A DNA stretch of 64,000 nucleotides, from contig NZ_CP032364.1 in NCBI RefSeq assembly GCF_003589745.1, positions 1,488,001 to 1,552,000 of the forward strand. Direction: 5' to 3'. The notes below the pieces were generated by a model, which was not told the DNA's origin, searched no databases, and saw nothing but the letters and a program-made list of their open reading frames with translations. Position 1 is the first letter of the stretch. The number at the start of each line of letters is the position of its first letter. Origin of the DNA: Lachnoanaerobaculum umeaense (lineage in GTDB: Bacteria; Bacillota; Clostridia; Lachnospirales; Lachnospiraceae). The translations under genes were made by a program, and so were the position numbers. Positions 36,734 to 45,992 of the stretch are shown here, in pieces.

Positions 36734-37534
36734 TTACTCTTCTTTTTTATCTTTAGATACTATCTCCATATTTCTTAGATTTCTCAAAACACCTGTATTT
36801 ACAGGCATACTTACTCCCATAGGATTTATAAGGTATCCGTCACATCCCGGTGGAAGTGGAAAATTGATAAGATTCTTTGTATCAATAATTGTTTTCTTCA
36901 CATTTTCATCACCCGGCATCTTATCAAACTCAATATTATCAGTAAAGATAGGTATAACATTGCCACCTTCATTGTTGATCTTCAGCATAAGCATATGCAT
37001 CTGAGTTTCTCCATCTACCTCAACTTCCCTGACCGGTACAATAAATCTTGCCTTCAAAATATTTACCATCATTTCCTCTTCAAGTTCACGTAACTCAGGA
37101 ATATTTGGATTGCCTATATTTGCTCTTATCTCCTGTCCAAAATAAAGCATTGTAAGCTGCAATGATCTATTTTCTATAGGTCTTTTTTCAGGTGGTAACT
37201 CGCTAAAATCAGAAACCTTTATTATCTCATCCAACTGTACTATAAAGTCCTCACCTTGGTAATTATACTTAATTGCATTTACACCTGCAACAACCAGACA
37301 GGTAAAGGTTCTTAAGATTCCTTCCTGATTTAACTCCACTACACTATTCTGCTGCTTATTTGCCAAAAGTTCTTCCGATTTTTTATCGGCTTTTTCTTTT
37401 TCATCAAAGAAAAAAGCCACATCATCAAAGCTTTCATCATCACAATACACATATGGCAGTCTTGTAAAATCTGAAAGAATCATATACAGATTCACTGCCT
37501 TTGGAATGCTTGCAAGTACTTCTCTTCTTACCAT
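36734..37534 (-). CDS. SseB-family protein
   Basis: A 266-residue cytoplasmic protein. The N-terminal part (LPYVYCDDESFDDVAFFFDE) and the C-terminal part (MLMLKINNEGGNVIPIFTDNIEFDK; LPPGCDGYLINPMGVSMPVN) fit the SseB family. SseB domains are small alpha/beta modules named after an enterobacterial gene but widespread, with no established role in Firmicutes. It lies 76 bp downstream of apbE on the same strand. Confidence 0.75.
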   Translation of the reverse strand: MVRREVLASIPKAVNLYMILSDFTRLPYVYCDDESFDDVAFFFDEKEKADKKSEELLANKQQNSVVELNQEGILRTFTCLVVAGVNAIKYNYQGEDFIVQLDEIIKVSDFSELPPEKRPIENRSLQLTMLYFGQEIRANIGNPNIPELRELEEEMMVNILKARFIVPVREVEVDGETQMHMLMLKINNEGGNVIPIFTDNIEFDKMPGDENVKKTIIDTKNLINFPLPPGCDGYLINPMGVSMPVNTGVLRNLRNMEIVSKDKKEE

Positions 37535-37610
37535 TTTTTATCTCCAAAAAATTATTTTCTTAGAACTAATATATACTTTTTAAGTATTAAAGTCAAATAT
37601 ATAAAATAAT

Positions 37611-38678
37611 CTAAGGTTCTGCCAGCTGTTCCTTAGCACCTTCTGAATATATTATACTATAGTCTGAAAGAATAAAATAACCATAGGTATCCGGTATACT
37701 ATCTAAAAGTTTTACACCTTCTTCCACTCCCAGTGAGAAGCAGGTGGTGGATAATGCGTCCGCATCTGTAGATGACTTTGTCAATATACTCACTTCAACC
37801 AATCCATTATCATATGGATATCCGGTTTTAGGATTTAAAATATGGTGATAATTTTTGCCATCTATTACAAAATGTCTTTCGTATACTCCTGAAGATACCA
37901 CCGATTCATCATCTACTGTCAGCAATGCTACGGTTTCATTTCTATCCGCATAGGGCTTTTGAAGTCCGATGGTAAAATTCTCACCACTTGGCTTTTTGCC
38001 TACACATAGTACATTTCCACCCAAGTTTATTATTGCGCTATTAACTCCCATCTCAATGAGATATTCCTTAGTCTTATCGGCAATATATCCCTTTGCAATT
38101 GCTCCTAGGTCAATCCTTGTATCATCAGATGTGAATTTGATTGTATTGCCATCTACAGCAACTCTCATATAGTCTACCTTTGGTAATTGCTCCTTTATAC
38201 TTTCATCACTTGGAAGCTCAGGTTCTTCAGCATTAAAATCCCATAGCTCCTTTAAAGGTTCTGTTGTAATATCAAATGAACCGCCTGATATTTTACAATA
38301 GTACAATGCTCTATCTATAAGAAATGCCAGATCATCACTTACCTCCACACTCATAGCACCCTTTTCTCTGTGATTAAGTTTATAAAGTTCAGCCAAAGGA
38401 TTAGTGGCTGAAAAAACCATCTCATAATTTCTTATAAACTCCATAGAACCTTTCAATATATCTTCATTTCCACCCTCATAAATAGATACTGTAATAAATG
38501 TGTCAAGTGCAAATGTAGTATCAGTCAAAGGCTCTTCACTATTTTTCTTATCCAATGTAAGATCAAAGTTATTGGCTACAGATTTCATACTTGTATTCTT
38601 ACCTGCTATTGCAAGTACAAACAAGCCTATAATCACTGCGGCCACTACAATCACCGTTTTTTTATTAAATTTTTTCAA
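37611..38678 (-). CDS. apbE: FAD:protein FMN transferase
   Basis: A 355-residue ApbE. An N-terminal membrane anchor (TVIVVAAVIIGLFVLAIAG, residues 8-26) places it outside the cell. Family motifs are TFALDTFITVSIYEGG, IDLGAIAKGYIADKTKEYL, INLGGNVLCVGKKP and the C-terminal LTKSSTDADALSTTCFSLG. It attaches FMN to threonines of flavoproteins such as Rnf/Nqr subunits. It is 12 bp downstream of the beta-CASP nuclease gene, so cotranscribed. Confidence 0.95.
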   Translation of the reverse strand: MKKFNKKTVIVVAAVIIGLFVLAIAGKNTSMKSVANNFDLTLDKKNSEEPLTDTTFALDTFITVSIYEGGNEDILKGSMEFIRNYEMVFSATNPLAELYKLNHREKGAMSVEVSDDLAFLIDRALYYCKISGGSFDITTEPLKELWDFNAEEPELPSDESIKEQLPKVDYMRVAVDGNTIKFTSDDTRIDLGAIAKGYIADKTKEYLIEMGVNSAIINLGGNVLCVGKKPSGENFTIGLQKPYADRNETVALLTVDDESVVSSGVYERHFVIDGKNYHHILNPKTGYPYDNGLVEVSILTKSSTDADALSTTCFSLGVEEGVKLLDSIPDTYGYFILSDYSIIYSEGAKEQLAEP

Positions 38679-38690
38679 AATAATCTCCTA

Positions 38691-40292
38691 CTAGATTTCC
38701 CATTTCTTTGACAAATCATTTATCTGATCTGCAAATTTAGCCAAATCCTTATTTGCTCCATGTTTATTTTCTTTTATAATTCTAAGTAGTCTCTCACCGG
38801 CTCCAAGCAATCTCAAGTAAACACTGCTTTCCTGCTCTCTTGTATCCTTACTTGCAACTACAGCAACACCCTTAGTCTGCTTTATCCACTCTCCGGTTAT
38901 CAAATCAAAAACTGATCCAGAAAATGGTGCTGATGAGTTTATCCCATATTTAGTCTTAAGTTCATTTGAAAAACTTTCACATACCCTGTCATCCCCATGG
39001 ACTATAAATACTTCCTTTGGCTTCTCTTCAAATGCACTAATCCACTTTATAAGTCCATTTTTATCAGCATGTGAGCTGATACTCTTTAATGTTTCAATAT
39101 GAGCATGTACCGATATATTTTCTCCAAAAAGCCTTACCTCAGAAACATTGTCCTGCAATGTTCTTCCCAAAGTTCCAAAGGCCTGATATCCGGCAAATAC
39201 AACACTGCACTCACTTCTCCAAAGATTATGCTTTAGATGATGTCTAATTCTACCGGCATCACACATACCTGATGCAGATATAATGACCTTCGGCATCTTA
39301 TCTAGATTAATAGCCATAGATTCATCACTGCTTACAGTCATCTTTAGGTTTGGAAAGGCAATAGGATTTATGCCACTTTCTACCAATGCCTTTGTCTCTT
39401 CATCATAACAATCTAGCAAATTATCCTTGAATACATTTGTGGCTTCTATTGCCAGAGGGCTGTCCACATATACCGGAAAATCCCGGCGGTTCTTTACAAG
39501 ATTATTTTGCTTTATCTGTCTCATAAAATAAAGCAACTCCTGAGTTCTACCCACTGCAAAGGCAGGTATTACCACATTTCCTCCCCTATCCAGTGTTTCT
39601 TCAATAATCTTTGCAAGATCTGATACATGGTCTGCACCATCTTCGTGGAATCTGTCACCATAAGTGGACTCCATCAAAACATAATCCGCATCCTTGATAT
39701 ACTCAGGATCTCTTATTAAAGGCTTGTTAAAATTTCCGATATCACCTGAAAATACTATCTTTCTGCTTTCATTGTCCTCTCTTAGCCAAACTTCTATAGA
39801 TGCTGAGCCAAGTATATGACCTGCATCTATGAATCTTATACTTATATTCTCATCAACATCTATCTTTTCGCTGTAATTCACTCCTCTAAACAACTTTATA
39901 GCAGCTTCTACATCAGCCATTTCATAAATAGCTACTTCCTTTTGTCTACCGGCTCTTTCCGCCTTTCTATTTTTCCACTTTAATTCCTCGGCCTGTATAT
40001 GTGCACAATCTCTAAGCATTATCTTACAAAGTTCCATTGTGGCAGTTGAAGCATAAATCTCACCTTTAAAACCTCTTGCAACAAGTTGAGGTATCATTCC
40101 TGTATGATCAATATGAGCATGTGTCACAAATAGATAGTCTATCTGTGCCGGAGGTACCGGTAAAGGAGCATTCTCATACACATTTACCCCCTGTTCCATA
40201 CCATAATCTACCAAAAACTTCTTCTCTCCAACCTCAACATAATGACAACTTCCTGTAACCTCGTGGTCCGCACCTATAAATTCCAGTTTCAT
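38691..40292 (-). CDS. MBL-fold beta-CASP nuclease
   Basis: A 533-residue metallo-beta-lactamase-fold protein. The metal motif is FVTHAHIDHTGMIP (about residues 53-66), followed by FIDAGHILGSASIEVW and VFSGDIGN. The beta-CASP part has PAFAVGRTQELLYFM, and the RMMBL part SISSHADKNGLIKWI. Such proteins are RNA-processing nucleases related to CPSF/YSH1. Its RNA targets are unknown. It is the first gene of an operon with apbE and the SseB-type protein, and AAGGGGAAAAAT precedes the ATG. Confidence 0.93.
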   Translation of the reverse strand: MKLEFIGADHEVTGSCHYVEVGEKKFLVDYGMEQGVNVYENAPLPVPPAQIDYLFVTHAHIDHTGMIPQLVARGFKGEIYASTATMELCKIMLRDCAHIQAEELKWKNRKAERAGRQKEVAIYEMADVEAAIKLFRGVNYSEKIDVDENISIRFIDAGHILGSASIEVWLREDNESRKIVFSGDIGNFNKPLIRDPEYIKDADYVLMESTYGDRFHEDGADHVSDLAKIIEETLDRGGNVVIPAFAVGRTQELLYFMRQIKQNNLVKNRRDFPVYVDSPLAIEATNVFKDNLLDCYDEETKALVESGINPIAFPNLKMTVSSDESMAINLDKMPKVIISASGMCDAGRIRHHLKHNLWRSECSVVFAGYQAFGTLGRTLQDNVSEVRLFGENISVHAHIETLKSISSHADKNGLIKWISAFEEKPKEVFIVHGDDRVCESFSNELKTKYGINSSAPFSGSVFDLITGEWIKQTKGVAVVASKDTREQESSVYLRLLGAGERLLRIIKENKHGANKDLAKFADQINDLSKKWEI

Positions 40293-40399
40293 ATTTTTCC
40301 CCTTTAATACAAGTTATACTAACCTAACTCTATTATGCAAATAAATGCATTTCCTAATACTATTATACGATAATATTGGAATATAATCTATATTATTAT

Positions 40400-40690
40400 G
40401 CAAAAATCATCCCTGGCTGCATGTTTACAATTACAGTTCAGGTACTATATGTCTTGAGACTTTTAATTTTACAATCCTTGTAGCGTTTAACTCTTTCGTA
40501 AAAACGAGACAGGATTAAGCAGCCTGTGACTTGTTTGAGTGCAGTTCGCTGCTCCCCAAGCGAACAAACGAGTTCCACAGACTGCGTAAAATCCTGCGAA
40601 GTTTTAAGAAAGAGTTGCGATTAGGATTGTAAAACAAAAGCTCTAAAGTGCTACCTGAACAGTAATTATTCACAGCCTGGGGAATGATTA
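40400..40690 (-). terminator. rng operon terminator, split by MITE insertion
   Basis: On the minus strand AATCATTCCCCAGGCTG (overlapping the rng stop) and CAGCCAGGGATGATT followed by TTT would pair into an intrinsic terminator with a small bulge. The second MITE copy separates the arms, sitting in what was the loop. Confidence 0.65.
40430..40666 (-). mobile_element. MITE copy B, inverted relative to copy A
   Basis: The reverse complement of the element at 31104-31341, about 237 bp and differing from it at only a dozen or so positions. The termini are TTACAGTTCAGGTA and TACCTGAACAGTAA. Flanks TGTTTACA (40422-40429) and TATTCACA (40667-40674) match at 6 of 8, a probably decayed target duplication. 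The same long hairpin interior is present and there is no coding capacity. It fills most of the 394-bp gap between rng and the beta-CASP gene. Confidence 0.85.
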
Positions 40691-41698
40691 CCTCTTCATT
40701 ATCTCTTCAAGACTTGGTTTTCTTTTTCTTCTGGTTATTTCAAACAGGCATAGCTTTGTAATATCTATGGCAACTGTATTTAATCTATCCTCTTTAAGGT
40801 ATTCCTTCATCGTGTGATATATCAAATCGATTTCTGATTTATCCGTAGTATTTATTAAATCAATTATAATAATACCTGAAATATTTCTAAGTCTCAGCTG
40901 CCTTGCTGTCTCCTTTATAGCCTCCAAATTGGTATTTAACTTGATTATACCGGCATCCTTTTTTTGTACATTCTTTCCTGTATTCACATCCACCACTGTT
41001 AAGGCTTCAGTGGACTCTATATAAAGATAACCGCCATCCTTTAACCAGGCTTTTTTATTAAGAGATTCGCTAAATAGAGTGTCTATGGAATATAGCTTAT
41101 TTAAACTTATCATACTGTCTTCATAGAATCTGACTCTATTAAGCATCTCTTTATGATTTTCCTCAAAAAAACTCACTATACCCTCATAGATTTCTCTGAT
41201 ATCTGTAACTATATCAAATTCGGCATACTTTAATCTATCCTTTATAACATCAATATAGTCCTCTGAGCCTGCATATAGCATACCTGGAGCTTTTATATAG
41301 TTTTTCCTTGCCAAAATTTTCTCCGGTACTTCACTGCCCAAGAGATTGGCAGTGGCACCGGGTAATTTATTTTTTATAGGAAGCTTTGAAATTTTAATTA
41401 AAATATCATCTCCCTCATGTAAACAATTATGCTCCTTTTCATCTGCAAATATCAAATGCTTTAATTCAGCCATATCAAAATACACCATTTGACGCTCAGA
41501 GTTAAACTCAATCTCTACAAAAGCAGCATTTATATTTTTGGCTATCTTCTTCACCTTACCTATATGAATGCTTCCCAATAAAGATGTATCTTCTATATAT
41601 TCTATCTCATTTGGCTTATTATCATTGTATGATATTGCAAAAAGCTTATTCCTATACCTTGTGATCAAAAGCTTAGATAATTTCACATCCGTACTCAT
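40688..41698 (-). CDS. rng: Ribonuclease E/G family protein
   Basis: A 336-residue RNase E/G-type endonuclease. It has an S1-like part (LLGSIHIGKVKKIAKNINAAFVEI) and the catalytic metal site VVDVNTGKNVQKKDAG with GIIIIDLINTTDKSE. It is shorter than typical RNase G, and the zinc-link and small C-terminal regions seem reduced. The start at 41698 follows AAGGAAAGG and overlaps the upstream gene by 26 bp. The usual Firmicute neighbours after rng (rplU, ysxB, rpmA) are missing; a terminator carrying a MITE follows instead. Confidence 0.88.
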   Translation of the reverse strand: MSTDVKLSKLLITRYRNKLFAISYNDNKPNEIEYIEDTSLLGSIHIGKVKKIAKNINAAFVEIEFNSERQMVYFDMAELKHLIFADEKEHNCLHEGDDILIKISKLPIKNKLPGATANLLGSEVPEKILARKNYIKAPGMLYAGSEDYIDVIKDRLKYAEFDIVTDIREIYEGIVSFFEENHKEMLNRVRFYEDSMISLNKLYSIDTLFSESLNKKAWLKDGGYLYIESTEALTVVDVNTGKNVQKKDAGIIKLNTNLEAIKETARQLRLRNISGIIIIDLINTTDKSEIDLIYHTMKEYLKEDRLNTVAIDITKLCLFEITRRKRKPSLEEIMKR

Positions 41699-42398
41699 CA
41701 AGGGCCTTTCCTTCTTCTGTATACATATCCAGTCTATACAAATAATATTCATTTCTTTTTGCTTGTGGAAGCCCCTCTTCATACAAAAAGTCCATTACAG
41801 CTGCAGGCTTTATATTGTTAGTACTTCCCTGTGACAAATGCATGAATACCCCATTTTCTATAGCATCAAGCTTATATATAAAAGACTTTATATCCACAAC
41901 AGATGTAGTCTCCACTTCAACAAACTTGCCAAACTGATTTTTCTTTTTCTTTTTTGATACCTTAGTAAGTAAAATAGATTCTTTTGACATAAGCTTATCT
42001 ATAGCCTCTCTGATATCGGTTTCTAAAACCTCAGTTTTAAACTCAGCCTTAAAATCCGCCGTATCCATAAGTGCCATAGCCGGCTTTGAATTATCCGGTA
42101 TTTGTAAAAACTTCGTAACCTTCATACCGGTACACATCATATCATTAAGTCTTTTTATGGCTTCACTTGAGGAAATGTGGCTTCCTTCCTTAAGCTCAAT
42201 ATCCATATATTCACCAAGTCCCGATACACCCATGCTAAGAGGTGCTCCAAATGACATTATCTGATGCGGTGAGAATCCCTCACTATATTTTATTGGAATA
42301 TCAGCTCTTCTCATAGCTTTTTGAAAATATCTCATCAAATCCAAATGACCGATAAAACGCATTTGCTCTGTTTTTTCAAACTTAATTCGCACTTTCAA
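41673..42398 (-). CDS. TIGR03936 family radical SAM-associated protein (DUF2344)
   Basis: A 241-residue protein with the family opening KVRIKFEKTEQMRFIGHLDLMRYFQ and YSEGFSPHQIMSFGAPLSMGV. It is always found with, or fused to, the TIGR03960 radical SAM enzyme, and its function is unknown. I choose a TTG start (42396-42398): GGAGGTG is spaced 8 bases from it and family members begin with this strand. In-frame ATGs upstream have weaker sites. It overlaps both neighbours (17 and 26 bp), so translation is coupled. Confidence 0.88.
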   Translation of the reverse strand: MKVRIKFEKTEQMRFIGHLDLMRYFQKAMRRADIPIKYSEGFSPHQIMSFGAPLSMGVSGLGEYMDIELKEGSHISSSEAIKRLNDMMCTGMKVTKFLQIPDNSKPAMALMDTADFKAEFKTEVLETDIREAIDKLMSKESILLTKVSKKKKKNQFGKFVEVETTSVVDIKSFIYKLDAIENGVFMHLSQGSTNNIKPAAVMDFLYEEGLPQAKRNEYYLYRLDMYTEEGKALDEYGCEII

Positions 42399-44247
42399 GA
42401 CAAACACCTCCATTATATTTTCTTGCACCGCAGCCTAAGCACTGCTGTCTGCAGTTTGGTGATATCTTATCTTCATGTGCAGTTTTCCACTCTCTGATAA
42501 GGAAGTTCTTAGTAACTCCGGCATCTATAAAGTCCCAAGGGAATATCTCATCTATATCCCTTTCTCTAAGTGTATAGAATGTCGGATCTATACAGGTTTG
42601 TTCATATGCCATAAGCCAGTATTCCATATTGAACTGATCCGACCAAGAATCATACATTGCACCATTTTTGTATGCATTTACAATAACATCTGCAATCTTT
42701 CTGTCACCTCTTGCCATCAATCCCTCAAGCAAAGTAACCTCTGCATCATGGTACTGATATTTCATACTCTTTTGATTGAGCTGCTCTCTAAAAGTATCCT
42801 TTACAAGATGCGCTCTTCTAAGATACTCCTCCTCTGTCTCCATCTTTGCCCATTGGAAAGGTGTAAAAGGCTTTGGCACAAAGAATGATGAACTGGCTGT
42901 AATAGATACCTTACCTATTCTTTGATCCTTTGGAATGGAATAATAATGTTCTGCAATCTTTTCACAAAGCTGTGGTATACCTTTGATATCCTCTTCTGTT
43001 TCTGTAGGAAGTCCAAGCATAAAATAAAGTTTCACCTTATTCCATCCACCCTTAAATGCCTCCATAGAACCATTTAAAATATCTTCCTCAGTTATTCCCT
43101 TATTTATTACATCTCTAAGTCGCTGTGTACCTGCCTCTGGTGCAAATGTCAGAGAGCTCTTCTTTACATCTTGCACCTTACTCATAACATCAAGTGAAAA
43201 TGCATCTATTCTTAATGACGGCAGAGAAATATTTATACCTCTCTCCTTAGTATATTCCAAAAGGAAATTGAGCAGTTTATCAAGCTGACTATAATCACTT
43301 GAACTTAGAGAACTTAATGATATTTCCTCTGCACCTGTGATATCCAACATTGTTTTTGCATAGTTTATAAGATACTCCAGTGAACGCTCTCTCTGTGGTC
43401 TGTACACATTTCCAGCCTGACAGAATCTGCATCCTCTGATACAGCCTCTCATTATCTCAAGTACCACTCTATCTTGAGTAACCTTAATAAAAGGTACTAC
43501 CGGTTTTGACAGATATGAAACCTCATCCATATTTTGTACCACAACTCTGTGAACCACACTTGGTACATCCTCATGTTTAGGTGTAAATGATTCTATAGTA
43601 CCATCTTCCTTATAACTTACATCATAAAACTCAGGCACATACATACCATCAAGCTTTGCAGCCTTTCTTAAAAACTCATGCTTAGAAAGCTTATTTTTCT
43701 TACATTCCTTATATAGATCAAGCAAGGCATCGTATACCACCTCGCCCTCTCCAATATAGAATATGTCAAAGAAAGGTGCCAATGGCTCAGGATTATAAGA
43801 ACATGGACCTCCACCTATTACTATAGGGTATTCCTCTCCCCTGTCCTTTGCATACATCGGAATCTGTGAAAGTTCCAAAATCTGCAAAATATTGGTGTAA
43901 CACATCTCATATTGTAAGGTAATGCCCAAAATATCCGCATCCTTTACATTTTCCTGACTCTCCAAGCTAAATAGCGGAATATTCTTTTCTCTAAGTACCT
44001 TGTCAAGGTCCACCCATGGAGAAAACAGTCTTTCACAAAACGTGTCCTCTCTTCTATTTAACATATCATATATGATTTGCATTCCAATATGACTCATTCC
44101 TATTTCATAGACATCAGGAAAACACATAACAAATCTGATATCCACATTCTCTAAACTTTTATCTCTTGAATTTAACTCACCACCAATATATCTTGCCGGC
44201 TTGTCAACGCTAAGCAGTATATCATCGCTTAGTGCTAATTTTCTCAT
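42382..44247 (-). CDS. TIGR03960 B12-binding-like radical SAM protein
   Basis: A 621-residue radical SAM protein. The N-terminal part resembles a B12-binding fold (MSHIGMQIIYDMLN; ILGITLQYEMCYTNILQ). The cluster motif is EIMRGCIRGCRFCQAGNVYRP (CX3CX2C), followed by SYSQLDKLLNFLLEYT-type barrel segments. The C-terminus has a cysteine-rich HEDKISPNCRQQCLGCGARK. The substrate is unknown. It belongs to the conserved unit TIGR03960-TIGR03936-rng, suggesting a link to ribosome or RNA maturation (inference). Confidence 0.92.
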   Translation of the reverse strand: MRKLALSDDILLSVDKPARYIGGELNSRDKSLENVDIRFVMCFPDVYEIGMSHIGMQIIYDMLNRREDTFCERLFSPWVDLDKVLREKNIPLFSLESQENVKDADILGITLQYEMCYTNILQILELSQIPMYAKDRGEEYPIVIGGGPCSYNPEPLAPFFDIFYIGEGEVVYDALLDLYKECKKNKLSKHEFLRKAAKLDGMYVPEFYDVSYKEDGTIESFTPKHEDVPSVVHRVVVQNMDEVSYLSKPVVPFIKVTQDRVVLEIMRGCIRGCRFCQAGNVYRPQRERSLEYLINYAKTMLDITGAEEISLSSLSSSDYSQLDKLLNFLLEYTKERGINISLPSLRIDAFSLDVMSKVQDVKKSSLTFAPEAGTQRLRDVINKGITEEDILNGSMEAFKGGWNKVKLYFMLGLPTETEEDIKGIPQLCEKIAEHYYSIPKDQRIGKVSITASSSFFVPKPFTPFQWAKMETEEEYLRRAHLVKDTFREQLNQKSMKYQYHDAEVTLLEGLMARGDRKIADVIVNAYKNGAMYDSWSDQFNMEYWLMAYEQTCIDPTFYTLRERDIDEIFPWDFIDAGVTKNFLIREWKTAHEDKISPNCRQQCLGCGARKYNGGVCLESAN

Positions 44248-44261
44248 ATCTTCCTCTTTCT

Positions 44262-45992
44262 TTATACCGCATTGTTAAGCTCATAATAAAAGCCCTTCAT
44301 ATCCATAAGCTCATTATGATTTCCCTGTTCTATTATATGACCGTCTTTAAGTACAAGTATCATATCAGCATTTTTTATAGTTGAAAGTCTATGTGCCACA
44401 ACAAAGCTTGTTCTTCCCATCATCATCTTGTCAAATGCCTTACTTATTCTAGCCTCCGTCATTGTATCAATACTGGAAGTCGCCTCATCAAGTATAAGCA
44501 TAGGAGGCAATACCAGCATAATTCTTGCAATACATAAAAGCTGCCTTTGACCTGCTGAGAGATTTTCTCCTCCTTCTGTTACTATAGTGTCATATCCATC
44601 AGGTAATCTCTTTATAAAGCTGTCTGCATAAGCTTCCTTGGCAGCAGCCTCTATCTCTTCAAATGTGGCATCCGGCTTTCCAAAGGCAATATTGTCCCTT
44701 ATAGAAGCATTCTTCAACCATGTTTCCTGCAAAACCATACCGAAGTTTTCTCTGATAGATTTTCTTGTGATATCACCTATATCCTTGCCCTCTATCTTAA
44801 TAGAACCACTGTCTATATCATAAAAACGCATTAAAAGATTTATAATAGTTGACTTTCCACTTCCTGTAGGGCCTACTATTGCAATTCTCTGTCCCGCTTT
44901 CACATCCAGATTCAAATCTTCAATAAGCTTCTTTGATTTATCATAGGAGAAATATACATGTGATACCTCTACATTGCCCTCAACATCCTTTATTACATTA
45001 TTTACATCCTTGTCAGGAAGTATTTCCTCTTCATCTATAAGAGAAAAAACTCTTGCTGCACATGCAAATGAATTTTGCAATTCAGTCACAACACCGGATA
45101 TCTCATTAAAAGGCTTAGTATACTGTGTAGCATAACTAAGTACTGAAGTAAGCTGTCCCACACTCATATTTCCGGTTATAACAAGTAACGCACCTGAAAT
45201 GGCCACACCTGCATAAACCAGTGAATTTACAAATCTGGTGGCCGGAAAAGCTATAGCAGATATAAATATTGCATTTTGACTTGCCACCCTAAGCTCCTCA
45301 TCAGATTCCTTAAACTCATTCTCTATCTGATTTTCCATAGTGAAGTTTTTTACCGTACTAAGTCCGGCAATCATCTCATCCACTATTCCGGTCATTCTTG
45401 CCCTTTTTTCTGATTGAGACTTAAAATGCTTATATGTGTTCTTGGCAATAAATCCTGCAACAAGCATTGCAAGAGGAGTAACAAGCAGCACAACCAAAGT
45501 TACATAGACATTTATTGTAAATAAAATAATTATAGTAAGTACAATAGTAAGTATGCCTGTAAAAAACTGGGCAAATCCCATCAAAAGTCCCTCTGAGAAC
45601 TGATCCACATCATTTATTATTCTATTTATAATCTCACCATGACTGGTAGAATCAACATAAGATATAGGCAGTCTCATTATCTTATTAAAAGCCTGATTTC
45701 TTATATCCCTTACCATATGATATGCCACTCCATTGTTTATAGCAGTCATGCACCACTGTGCAACAGCAGTAACACACATCATAATAATCATAATAAAAAT
45801 AATTTTTATAAGTCTTTCAAAGTCTACATTACCCTTGCCTACAATAGTGTCCACTGCTCTACCTGTAAGTATCGGCAGATAGAGAGTTGTAAGCACGATG
45901 ACTACAGCCAGTATCAGGCTGACTGCCATTCTAAATTTATATGGACTTAGAAGATTCAAAATTCTTTTCAAAGTGTTTTTATTATTCTTCAT
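44262..45992 (-). CDS. ABC exporter half-transporter, second subunit
   Basis: A 576-residue ABC half-transporter: six membrane helices (about residues 15-310) and an ATPase with Walker A GPTGSGKSTIINLLMRF, Q-loop LQETWLKNASIRDNI, signature LSAGQRQLLCIARIM and Walker B MLILDEATSSID. The start overlaps the stop of the partner half-transporter gene by 11 bp, so this is a heterodimeric exporter of the BmrCD/LmrCD type, often for drugs or lipids. The signature LSAGQ with an intact catalytic Glu (DEATS) marks this as the hydrolysing subunit. Confidence 0.93.
   Translation of the reverse strand: MKNNKNTLKRILNLLSPYKFRMAVSLILAVVIVLTTLYLPILTGRAVDTIVGKGNVDFERLIKIIFIMIIMMCVTAVAQWCMTAINNGVAYHMVRDIRNQAFNKIMRLPISYVDSTSHGEIINRIINDVDQFSEGLLMGFAQFFTGILTIVLTIIILFTINVYVTLVVLLVTPLAMLVAGFIAKNTYKHFKSQSEKRARMTGIVDEMIAGLSTVKNFTMENQIENEFKESDEELRVASQNAIFISAIAFPATRFVNSLVYAGVAISGALLVITGNMSVGQLTSVLSYATQYTKPFNEISGVVTELQNSFACAARVFSLIDEEEILPDKDVNNVIKDVEGNVEVSHVYFSYDKSKKLIEDLNLDVKAGQRIAIVGPTGSGKSTIINLLMRFYDIDSGSIKIEGKDIGDITRKSIRENFGMVLQETWLKNASIRDNIAFGKPDATFEEIEAAAKEAYADSFIKRLPDGYDTIVTEGGENLSAGQRQLLCIARIMLVLPPMLILDEATSSIDTMTEARISKAFDKMMMGRTSFVVAHRLSTIKNADMILVLKDGHIIEQGNHNELMDMKGFYYELNNAV

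Noticed and set aside
41699..41782. Longer N-terminus for RNase G starting at 41782
   Set aside because: It reads out of frame through the end of the TIGR03936 gene; the start at 41698 has AAGGAAAGG and begins at the conserved domain.
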